This document shows positions 22,120 through 29,999 of a stretch of DNA of 64,000 nucleotides, piece by piece. The notes below the pieces were generated by a model, which saw only the letters and a list, made by a program, of their open reading frames with translations, did not search any database and had not been told where the DNA came from. The position numbers and the translations under genes are program-made. Source of the stretch: Loripinus fragilis. Its lineage: Eukaryota; Mollusca; Bivalvia; Lucinida; Lucinidae. Each line of letters starts with the position of its first letter. The stretch's first letter is position 1. The stretch is from positions 52,048,495-52,112,494 of the forward strand of contig OZ026528.1 of assembly GCA_964019695.1 (NCBI GenBank), in the 5' to 3' direction.

Positions 22120-22480
22120 GATACAGCCCCTGATCATTGCAACTTTAGATAACAGTTGACTAGGACAGACCTTGACCGCTGGAATTTCAGAGTACAGTTG
22201 ACTGGGACAGCCCCTAATTGGTGCTACGTCAGAGTACAGTTGACTAGGACAGCCCCTGATCACTGCAACTTCAGAGAACAGTTAACTCAAACATCCTTTG
22301 ATCACCGCAATTTCAGATCTCTCCAAATCCAGAGTACAGTTGACTGGAACAGTTCCTGATCATTGCAATTCAGAAAACAGTTGACTGGGTTACAGCCCCA
22401 GATCACTGCTTCAGAGTACACTTGAATGGTACAGCCCCTGATCCCTTCATAGTACAGTTGACTAGTTCAACTTAAAAACA
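22120..22480. repeat. Decayed 42-bp minisatellite, second array
   Basis: Diverged units 'gatcactgcaacttcagag', 'acagttgactgggacagccc' with indels. Same family as 17509-17860. Together the two arrays bracket the GCTCACCTGAG elements. Confidence 0.8.
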
Positions 22481-22812
22481 CATTCTAAAATTTAATGAGC
22501 AGAGCAAAAATTGGCACTTATAGGTTTTCAGGGGTAACAACCTACGGCATAGCATGGATGTTGCAAACACGTAGTATGGCACCATCTTTGATTTACACGG
22601 TAAGTTTTTCCCTTCGTAAAATTATACAATTGTCTGTCAAAACTTAGCAGTGCAGGCGGTAGGTTGTTACCCCTGGGTTTTACTGATCAATAGGTGAATT
22701 TTATCGATTAGGCAAATATCGATTTTATTTCATGGCATTGTTTCACTTACAAATGCGACATCATATGATAAATGTGTTTATTAGGTCAGATTCAGCTTGT
22801 GATTTTTTTCAG
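22481..22812. other. Non-coding spacer / presumed intron
   Basis: Contains an inverted pair 'aggggtaacaacctac' (22530) and 'gtaggttgttacccctg' (22660), about 150 bp apart, likely a small MITE. The 3' end is a polypyrimidine tract leading to the acceptor at 22811-22812. Confidence 0.45.
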
Positions 22813-22917
22813 CAATTTCTGAAAGGCTCTGAATGCTTGTGGGAGAAACTTTGTGAACAATATAATTTCAAAGGCAGTGAAAGAAACGAGAATGAAACAT
22901 GGAGGGAGCTACACCAG
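22813..22917 (+). CDS. Internal exon, post-F-box-like segment
   Basis: A 105-bp, 35-codon stretch bounded by a good acceptor (gatttttttcag) and donor (cag|gtatat), phase 0 at both ends. It encodes QFLKGSECLWEKLCEQYNF followed by KGSERNENETWRELHQ. The pattern 'LWxxLC....F.....ETWRELH' is what follows the F-box helices in several F-box proteins, where the segment packs behind the Skp1-binding motif, and also resembles elongin-A. Amino-acid composition is clearly protein-like. The next candidate exon in phase is 24617-24763, giving ELHQ-RKTAEM across the junction. Upstream exons with the F-box itself were not found. The family call is tentative; that this is an exon is more secure. Confidence 0.5.
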
Positions 22918-23019
22918 GTATATAATGTTAACGACACCCCTTTTTAACACTATGGACTCTTCTAAAGTTTAAAGTGGGCGAGTTTACCTCAGAAACATAG
23001 GTGTAAAAGTGTTAACTTA

Positions 23020-23104
23020 ATCCTTTCCAGTCATTCTTGATAACTGTTGTCCCTACATAACTGAAAGATTGTTGGTGGGAAGTAAAGAATCAAATAAAAT
23101 AATA
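23020..23104 (+). mobile_element. SINE 3' end, 5'-truncated
   Basis: Reads 'tccctacataactgaaagat', 'gggaagtaaagaatcaaat' and an A-rich tail, matching the 3' part of SINEs at 43725-43900 and 43968-44175 ('gggacgtaaagaatcaaatc'). The tRNA-like head is absent. Confidence 0.6.
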
Positions 23105-23489
23105 AAAAACAACAACTGTTTTCTGGTCACTCATCTGCTTGTGTACTTTGGTATCCTATATTGCAACCACTATGAACCCAGACCAGACTGCTCCCTTTGA
23201 CTGCTCCCTAAAGTCTGATCAGGATTCATAGTGTTTGCTTCCTATAAGTAATATATCCTGCAGTCCATTTGAATATACAATGTATGCTGAAGGCGTAATA
23301 GCTGACATTTACAGGACAAAAACATTGGCAAGAGAAGGGCTCAGATTTTCAAAAACGACTTTATACATATTACCTTATTTTATGGATCTTGAAAATAACA
23401 AAAGCATCAGTACAACTTCTGGCTGTAAAATGTAATAAACAAGACGTTCAATTAAAATTAGCTTGTACTGCTTAATATCAGCAACTTAA

Positions 23490-23790
23490 AAAAAGCAAGT
23501 GTGTATGACCAGGAGATGCCACAATCACAGGCCACAGACCCATGGCACCGGGAGGAAGAGGCATAGAACACTAATAGTCACACAAAAGCAAGAACAAAAA
23601 ATGTAAGCAACCAGCTCTCTCTTTCTCAGGGAGATGATTGCAAAACTAGAAAGAGCAGTAAGTACTGATTACAAAACAGACCAAACACAAAAACCTCACA
23701 AATAGCGGGAGAAACAATAAATAATAAATCAACAACAGAACCCCCCCTAAATTCTGCTGTTGTCAAAACACAAAAATTGCTCACCCTGTG
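23490..23790 (-). mobile_element. Family B retroelement 3' end, B1 copy
   Basis: On the minus strand contains 'gacaacagcagaatttag', 'gggggttctgttgttgattt', 'agaaagagagagctggttgc', 'cctcttcctcccggtgcc' and 'ctcctggtcatacacact'. Homologous to 9945-10260 and near-identical to 58680-58970. Lies between the F-box-like exon and the terminal exon on the opposite strand, i.e. inside the presumed intron. Confidence 0.6.
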
Positions 23791-24465
23791 TGGATGCTTT
23801 CTAACTTAATCCATGTATCATCACTGGGAAACAACCAAATCAAAATAACATACTGTGATGAAACAAAGGAAAGGGCTCTTGATTCACAGATAGTCAGAGC
23901 TGAAGAAACCCCAAAGAAGAGCCACATTCCAGGGCCCAGCCAAAGATCAAGTAGGGACCAATCTATAAATATTTCAGGTCAGGATAAGAAACCATAGCTA
24001 TAAACTGTGATTGGGTTTATCTCCAGGCATGCAGACTGTAACATAATATCCATGCTTTAGTCCACCCTTGTTTATCACTTGATGATCTTATTGAACAGGT
24101 CAGCAAAAGAGAGGTCTACTTTAAAATCCTGAATTAGGAATAATCCTGAAATCCTTTACCCATGAAAGTCTATGTTAAACTTAATTCAACTCTTTATTCA
24201 CCTAATGGGTAAATTTGCATGCTTTTTTGTCATCTGTTTTTTTTTTTTTTTTTTTTTCAAAATCCATTTATTCGACAAATTCTTACAGGAGCAGCATCAG
24301 AGTGTCAAACAGTTTGAGTCTGATTGGGGTCCAAACTGTTTGCAAAGATTATCAGCGGACAATAAAAACTTGCCACTGGTTAGTAAAGAGCAAATTGCTA
24401 CCATAGCTCCAGAAAAGCAAATTTTATGAGCGGAAAGTTGTAATTATTTTTTTACTTGCGTTTTG

Positions 24466-24600
24466 GGTGCTCAAAAGAACTGTCTCATTGAGACGGTTCT
24501 TTTGAGTACCCACAACATATGTTTCGGATAAGAAATAAAGAAAAATAGCTTTCCTATACATGTACGTACTCTTATCGGGAGGCCGACATAAGCTGTAGTC
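24466..24600. mobile_element. Hairpin element GTGCTCAAAAGAAC..GTTCTTTTGAG
   Basis: 'tgctcaaaagaactgtctca' faces 'tgagacggttcttttgagta', a nearly perfect 45-bp hairpin, followed by a conserved tail 'cccacaacatatgtttc' and 'tactcttatc'. Related copies at 3290, 31575 and 60410. Small non-autonomous element of unknown class. Confidence 0.6.
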
Positions 24601-24616
24601 TCACTTTTTTTTTCAG

Positions 24617-24763
24617 AGGAAAACTGCAGAAATGGATTATATGTTTAGCCCTGAAGGCATCAGAGAGAGGTTCCCAAATTTAATGATGTCACAGTACACA
24701 GCTAGAAGCAAGGTTGACGCCAAGAAGACGAATGGTAGAGGTCACAAAGGGTCAAGTCCATAA
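24617..24763 (+). CDS. Terminal exon with stop, function unknown (B1 copy)
   Basis: A long T tract and 'tttcag' acceptor precede 48 codons and TAA. It reads RKTAEMDYMFSPEGIRERF, then PNLMMSQYTARSKVDAKK and TNGRGHKGSSP. The acidic/aromatic start and the basic, glycine-rich tail look like a genuine protein C-terminus. It begins in phase 0, compatible with the exon ending at 22917. The duplicate at 60793-60939 differs at 7 of 48 residues, including changes such as S/P and Y/D. I do not recognise the family. It may belong to an F-box-type gene running left to right through 22.8-24.8 kb, but intervening exons were not identified. Confidence 0.45.
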   Translation, partial: RKTAEMDYMFSPEGIRERFPNLMMSQYTARSKVDAKKTNGRGHKGSSP

Positions 24764-24837
24764 ACCCTTTGTAAACTGATGAAGTCTTCCTTCCAGTTGG
24801 ATATAACAAACCTTGCATGGTTGATTAAGTGTTCATA

Positions 24838-25075
24838 TAAAAGCCTCGTCGTGACAAAACCTGTCTTGGGGGTTCCCGACAAAGAGAGGTTCAAACCAGC
24901 CTGCTCAGCTACAGAGACTAGTAAGAAATTTGAAATTTCGATCCAAGCAAGTCTAGATATAATATTTTCCTATGAGTGAATAACAAAGGCGCTGATCAGA
25001 CTACGCGGATGCGCAGGCTGGTCTGCGCCTTTGTTGTTCGCCAACCCCCGAAGACAGGTTTCCCATAAAGGGATT
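24838..25075 (-). mobile_element. Palindromic MITE 'GGGCCTCG..AAACCTGTCTTC' family, B1 copy
   Basis: Left arm 'aagcctcgtcgtgacaaaac' 'ctgtcttggggg', right arm 'cccgaagacaggtttcc'. The interior has 'acaaaggcgctgatcagact' paired with 'ggctggtctgcgcctttgtt'. Same family as 28148-28390, 60540-60780 and 61015-61255. About 240 bp. Located in what would be the 3' UTR of the terminal exon. Confidence 0.65.
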
Positions 25076-25355
25076 ACAGGTTATAATCTCCAAATTCTGA
25101 TGTACTTCAGTCCATGAAGGTTTTCATCTTGAAGGCAGGAATCCTCCCCCCCTCTCCCCATGGCAGGGGAGAGGCTTCAATATGAGACATTAAGTAGGAT
25201 GAGCATTGCATAGGACCAATGGCTTGCTTAGACTCATAAGCAACCTGTCAGCTAACATCCAGGTATATGCCAGAAGCTAATCAAATTAGAGATACATGTA
25301 AGCTAGCTCCTGTAGATGTTCACAGCTTGACTGCAATGGAGAAAGTGTTAAAACA

Positions 25356-25522
25356 TACATTATTCGGTTATGATGTCGGTGTGCCGCGGTCCCTTCGCCT
25401 ATACAGCACGCACGGCACACCCAGTTTTATGCACCCACATTGGCTTCAAAAAAGGAATTTTGGCTGTATCCCGCCCTTATCTTACGCCTATTTGCGTTAA
25501 GTAAAGGTGTGGGGCATTAATT
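25356..25522. mobile_element. 167-bp insertion with 13-bp target duplication
   Basis: Flanked by identical 'aagtgttaaaaca' at 25343-25355 and 25523-25535. Copy B2 has the uninterrupted site ('gagaaaacgtttaaacagaagc', 61747-61768), confirming an insertion. The insert includes 'tgtgccgcggtcccttcgcc' and is not similar to other repeats here. A 13-bp duplication fits target-primed (LINE/SINE-type) insertion more than a cut-and-paste transposon. Confidence 0.75.
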
Positions 25523-25535
25523 AAGTGTTAAAACA

Positions 25536-26194
25536 GAAGCTTAATCTTCTTTTTATACCCCTTTCCAGCCTTTAACAGATAGTGGAGGGTCTAGTGAAAG
25601 GCAACCATATGAGGCATTTCATTTTGGCCAAACTATCTCTTTAGCTGTTTCTTAGCACACAAAGGGTTAGAGTGATATTTTGACCCCATCTAAAACTGGA
25701 TATGCTGCAATAGAAAACATTAATACTATAGACGAACATAGATCAAAAATAGTAAGAAACAAAGATTTTGATTGCCATTCGTCGCCCACCTGGCGACAAA
25801 TGGCAATCAAAAACTGTGTTTCCAGAGATTTTTGATCCGCCTTTGACAATAGTTAAGAGTGTTTTTGGTTGCCTCCTATCCATGGAGCATCTGAAGCTAA
25901 AGAATAAAAGTTAATTTGCACCAAGTTCTTCTGATCACTTTATAAGAAAACTACCGTAGTAAAAATGTTTATATTTTTGCTTGCTGAGTAGTTTTTCATG
26001 CTTTTGCTGTTTTCTGCTTACTTTTTTCGAAGTTATTTTTTTAAAAACTCTTTGAGGAAAAATATCAGAGTGTCTAGTGGTTCACATACGAGATCAGGAT
26101 CAACATTCTATCTGTCCTGATCTGGGTCAAAACTGTTTTTAAAGTTTATAAGCAGACATCAAAAGTCAGGGCTAGCAAGGAAAGAGTTTGTATT
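25536..26194. other. Non-coding, duplication B1
   Basis: No gene. An inverted pair 'agtaagaaacaaagattttga'-type / 'tcaaaaactgtgtttcc' surrounds 25750-25840 (a probable small palindrome: 'ttgattgccattcgtcgcc' against 'ggcgacaaatggcaatcaa'). B2 lacks that palindrome: at 61950-61990 the flanks are joined directly. Confidence 0.45.
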
Positions 26195-26510
26195 GACTCT
26201 TTATGTCCCAGTCAACAATTTTTCAATCATATCCAGACTACTAGTACTTCCTGTCTTCCCGGGTTGAACCAGTACTAAGCAGATAATATGCTCAAGTAAA
26301 GGATGCCCAAGGACACAACACAGTGCCAACGATGAATCTCGAACAACTTTATGACGCTTCAATCCCTATGTCTAACTCTCTACCCAGCAGGCACACAACC
26401 TTAAAATGTGATATCAACGTCACGGCGGTGTCATGATGTCGCCTTGACGTCGTTATGAGGTTGTTTTAAGGTTGTGTGCCTGCTGGGTACCAACTACATC
26501 ACCACATTTT
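26195..26510 (-). mobile_element. tRNA-derived SINE interrupted by a MITE (B1 copy)
   Basis: On the minus strand the head reads 'gatgtagttggta' [MITE] 'gagagttagacataggg', with a box B 'gttcgagattc', then 'gtgttgtgtccttgggca', 'ctggttcaacccgggaaga' and the 3' end 'gttgactgggacataaagag'. Removing the MITE restores an A-box-like 'tagttggtagag'. The same nested arrangement is in B2 (62110-62420). Confidence 0.65.
26383..26487. mobile_element. 105-bp MITE CCCAGCAGGCAC..GTGCCTGCTGGG with TA duplication
   Basis: Perfect terminal repeats of 24 bp beginning cccagcaggcacacaacc and ending ggttgtgtgcctgctggg. TA on both sides (26381-26382 and 26488-26489), restoring the SINE box A when one TA is removed. 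TA duplication suggests mobilisation by a Tc1/mariner-type transposase. Identical length in B2 (62291-62395). Confidence 0.8.
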
Positions 26511-26949
26511 ACTTTAACTGCTGCCAGTAGTAACAGCAAATGGCCTAAAAAATTAAGAAAAGTGGCACTTTTGACCAAATTTGTGGCTTTTTGACATATT
26601 ATGTAAAGAACAGCACAAGCAATTCCCAAAGGAAACTTTGACGGGTGCAGAGGAGAATTTTCAGAAAAATCATAGGAAATTAACATATAGTTAGATTCGA
26701 TTTACAAATCAAACCCCCCTTTGTAAATTTGAAATCTTTTCAAGAAATCCTGGATCAGCCCCTGAGGTAATAAGATTTACCATAACACAACTTATAATAT
26801 AAGAATAAATTTTTGGTATTTTGTTGTGCTGATTTTTTTTTAATTCTTTATAAAAAATCTTCTGATGTCTCAAATTTTCTGGGTAATTCTGCATGCTTTT
26901 TTGTCATCTGCTTATTCTTTTTTCAAATCAACTTTTTACATAAATTCTT

Positions 26950-27060
26950 TCAGGAATACCATCAGTGTCAAATAGTTTGGATCCAGATCAGGCCCAACAA
27001 AAAGTCAGGCCTGATCTGGATTGTGATTTGTTTTCAAAGGTTATCAGCAGGCAACATTTG
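26950..27060. repeat. Short hairpin with 'ggatccagatcaggcc' arms
   Basis: 'ggatccagatcaggcccaac' faces 'gtcaggcctgatctggattg', then 'tttcaaaggttatcagcagg'. Related sequence at 24290-24370, 59160-59230 and 62885-62960. Likely a degenerate MITE. Confidence 0.5.
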
Positions 27061-27415
27061 TAGGCAAAAAGTTGATTAGTGAACATTTTCATATATTTCG
27101 CCTATGTGACAGTGATTTCTATACTCCTAGCAACTGTTTTTGTTACAGTAAAACTTATAAAAATATTATTCAACTAATAGGTCACTGTATCACCATGTGG
27201 TATGCAATTTCAAACCCTATTTTTTTAACAGACTAATGCACAGACAAGCATAACACAATAATCCCCACTTTTTCAAGGCTGGGGCATAAAAAGAATCTAT
27301 AAGGAGGCGGGGAGGTGAGTAAACATGGTTGTCATAATTCAGCTACCGCATATCGAAAACCAAACTTATCCTAAATTAGAGCCAATCATCTTTGAAACCT
27401 GATGAGGTATTTTAA

Positions 27416-27618
27416 CCCTTCAAGCGCCACCTATAATTTGCAGCAGACGACGAACATTTTGCCGCTTTTTCAAAAATAACAAATAAGGCATGATATTTCA
27501 TGAGAATCGTCTGCTGGCAGACGATTCTCATGTGATATCATACCTTATTTTTGTCGAAAATTGGGAAAGATGTTTCAAAATTTGTCGTCTGCTGCAGTCG
27601 TGATTGGCGCTTTAAGGG
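27416..27618. mobile_element. 203-bp palindromic MITE flanked by TTAA (piggyBac-like), B1 copy
   Basis: TTAA at 27412-27415 and 27619-27622. Terminal repeats start 'cccttcaagcgcc' and end 'ggcgctttaaggg'. The interior is palindromic around 'gagaatcgtctgctggcagacgattctc'-type arms. TTAA target and CCC termini are the hallmarks of piggyBac-family elements. B2 copy at 63324-63526 has the same length. Confidence 0.75.
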
Positions 27619-27704
27619 TTAACTAACGGTATTGATGAAATCGCAGATGATCAGATGGCTGATCAAGGCTTACAAAGTTTACCTAAGCATACCTGTACAT
27701 AGAG

Positions 27705-27860
27705 GATCCTACATGAGTGCTCATGTATTAATGAATTTATTAAACTAGTTGGGGAAAGGTGATAAAATGCGAGGCTTGCCAAGCATTTTATCACTTTTTC
27801 GCAAGCTTAATAAATTCAATAATACAGGAGCACGAATGTTAGATTCTATTGATCATACAA
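27705..27860. mobile_element. Palindromic element 'ATGAATTTATTAAAC..AAAATGC', B1 copy
   Basis: 'gaatttattaaactagttgg' and 'gataaaatgcgaggcttgcc' are complemented by 'aagcattttatcac' and 'gcttaataaattc'. Members at 29630-29770, 48235-48385, 55655-55800 and 63605-63760, the longer ones extending 200 bp further. Confidence 0.7.
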
Positions 27861-28147
27861 CATTAAAATTACTTAGTAATCACAATTTTTGGCATGAAAA
27901 GTTGAGATTTTGCTATCTTTTACGCAACCTTATAATGGATGTCATTAATTACATTACACTACTTGTTATGTTTACTCGGCTGGTTCACAAACTCAGGCAA
28001 GTTTGTGTAAAATTTAAGGACCTTTCTAGGACTTCGAAGAGTATCTTCTGTTGTTTTATAGGACTGAAAATTTGTGAAAAATATTGCCTTACACGTAAAA
28101 ATTATACTTTGCAATTGCTTAAACCGAGATATATTAGAATGAGAATA

Positions 28148-28390
28148 TGGGCTTCGAAGCGAGAAAACCTGTCTTCGAGGTTTGGGGACAACAAAGGCGC
28201 AGACCAGCCTGTGCATCTACGCAGACTGATCAGCACTTTTGTTATCATCATTTTGGAAAGTATCGTATCTAAACTTTCTAAATTTGAATTTTGAATTTTC
28301 TAGTTAGTCTCTGTAACAGAAGAATCTGGTTTGAGTCACAGTTTGTTGGAAACTCAAAAGACAGTTTTTTTTCACCTCGTGGCCCGTAAT
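28148..28390 (+). mobile_element. Palindromic MITE 'GGGC.TCG' family, near end of duplication B1
   Basis: Left arm 'gggcttcgaagcgagaaaac' 'ctgtcttcgagg', right arm 'caaaagacagttttttttc' 'acctcgtggccc'. Interior 'ggcgcagaccagcctg' and 'gcagactgatcagc'. Same orientation as 60540-60780. Confidence 0.6.
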
Positions 28391-28616
28391 AGAATGACAT
28401 CGCCCTGTCTTTATTTTGTGGACCATATGCTGCACCAAATAAATTCACAGCAATTTTATGTTGATAAAGGTCTACATTCATACAGAAAAAAGTAAAATTC
28501 AAATACTTTTCAAGGCCTTATAGTAATTTACCTGTACCTTTCAAGGCAGGTTTGATTTCAATTAGTTTTAAAGATAACCAATTATATTAATGCATGGTAA
28601 AGGCATTTTTTCATGC

Positions 28617-28721
28617 GTGTCATACGCTTCATGTCTAGATGAGATATCATTAGTTAACTCTTCAGCTGCTAATCACAACTTTATATCGTCTGTTTTATCG
28701 TCTACTTATCCATTTTAAGTA
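28617..28721. repeat. Flanking direct repeat, left of family A tail
   Basis: About 105 bp ('cagctgctaatcacaac.ttatatcg...tatccattt') repeated at 29131-29235 on the other side of the inserted retroelement tail. Diverged (roughly 20%). Confidence 0.6.
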
Positions 28722-29050
28722 AGTAAGAGTGCAAAGATCAGGAATCGATACAATCAAGTACCACACCTGACTTAGGATACCAAAGGGAAAGTCACAAACT
28801 CACAGTTAGACACCACAAACGAGAGCCAAGAGGTCAGCCCTTTCCCAGCAGGAGACCACAAAGCACATATAAACAGACGCGCACAAAGACATAGAAAACA
28901 CAAGACAGAACAAAAACAGAAAAGATCCACAAAAGAAGTACCGCCTTGGAACGGTCAGTAAAATATTTTACTGGAGGGCTTAAATCGGTTTAACGGCGCC
29001 AACCTCACCCTTAATTCAGAAGTGGATCAAGACACATAGATATACATGAT
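28722..29050 (-). mobile_element. Truncated family A retroelement tail
   Basis: Minus-strand copy of the 3' UTR seen at 5743-6266, from 'ttgatccacttctgaatt' to the terminal 'cttacttact'. Same blocks 'aaggcggtacttcttttgtg' and 'ctgctgggaaagggctgacc'. 5'-truncated, no coding sequence. Confidence 0.8.
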
Positions 29051-29130
29051 ATAGAGACCTACAGACCTGTTTAGATTCTTTAATTGCTGCGCATGCGTCT
29101 CTGTAGCAAACAAAAATAGGTCACGTATGT

Positions 29131-29235
29131 GTCATATGCTTTAGTTATAGATAGATTGCATGTGTTAATTCTGCAGCTGCTAATCACAACGTTATATCGC
29201 CTGCTTTATCGTCTGCTTATCCATTTAAAACGTCT
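29131..29235. repeat. Flanking direct repeat, right of family A tail
   Basis: Partner of 28617-28721. It continues into 'aaacgtctctgaaggaaaca' and a 'acccagatcag...gtgggtcc' hairpin of the family also at 37560, 37740 and 57235. Confidence 0.6.
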
Positions 29236-29629
29236 CTGAAGGAAACAATGTGTACCCAGATCAGTTTGCACCTGTAGGAGCAGTCTGAGGTGGGTCCACA
29301 CTATTTATCTGCTTGCCAAAATTAATCTTTGATGTTAGTATTTACATGCCGCAGACGCCATCAGCAGAGTACATTTTCAGATGAATTGTTTTCGTAGCTG
29401 GCATTAGTTTATTGAAGGCAGAAAATATGTCACAACATGTAGGCAGTTTTATCAGGTTTATTTAACACCAAAATATACCAAGAATATAAGTAAAGAAAAA
29501 ATATATATAATATTATGATATTACATTACATACATTTTAACGTAGCGTTACCTAAATGATGGCAAATTCGTGACGTTTTCACGACAGAATTTTAATTAAT
29601 TTTAATGCCATGAGATAAATAGTTTTTAT

Positions 29630-29780
29630 ATGTGCACCTGTATTATTGAATTTATTAAATTCGTTGCGAAAAAAGTGATAAAATACTTGGCAAGCCTCGC
29701 ATTTTATCACTTTTCCCGTACTCGTTTAATAAATTCAATAAAACACAAGCACTCATGTAAGATCCTTTATGAATGTTATA
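29630..29780. mobile_element. Palindromic element 'GAATTTATTAAA' family
   Basis: 'tattattgaatttattaaat' faces 'tttaataaattcaataaaac', with 'gtgataaaata..tggcaagcctcgcattttatcac' at the centre. Same family as 27705-27860. Its outer flanks ('aacgtagcgttac', 'gtcataacaat') are degenerate. Confidence 0.65.
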
Positions 29781-29999
29781 GTTACATCATAACAATATTG
29801 TGTATTAAGCCAATTGAATGGTATTTTCTACATATAAAATACTTTTGAAAAGTTTTGTGCGTGGTCAGATCATATAAGCCTTCGTGTGACACATGGTGAC
29901 GCTGATTGATTAACCATTTTTGTCACGTCATGGCCCATATGATAAGTGCTATTAATTTTGATTGACAGTCAAAGTTATGAACAAAACAAGATGGACAAT

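Larger units (their letters stand above)
23105..28140. repeat. Segmental duplication B, copy B1
   Basis: Collinear, same-orientation and close match to 58312-64000. Shared landmarks in order: 'ctgcttgtgtactttggta', a family B tail, 'cacagatagtcagagctgaa', a terminal exon, a palindromic element, a SINE containing a MITE, a TTAA-flanked palindrome and another palindrome. B1 has about 320 bp (23935-24255) and a 167-bp insertion (25356-25522) absent from B2; B2 has about 1 kb (59320-60395) and a palindrome (60540-60780) absent from B1. The match reaches the window's right edge, so the true length is unknown. Confidence 0.85.

Noticed and set aside
22732..22947. Reading the whole 71-codon frame starting at 22732 as a small protein
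   Set aside because: A strong acceptor at 22811-22812 and donor at 22918 fit an internal exon better; the first 27 codons look like intron.
24466..24520. Hairpins followed by T runs as transcription terminators
   Set aside because: Bacterial terminator logic does not apply here and the hairpins are repeated mobile-element parts.
27749..28294. 181-codon open frame on the plus strand
   Set aside because: It runs through a palindromic MITE and into a second MITE; the shorter version in B2 is broken by an indel, so there is no coding constraint.
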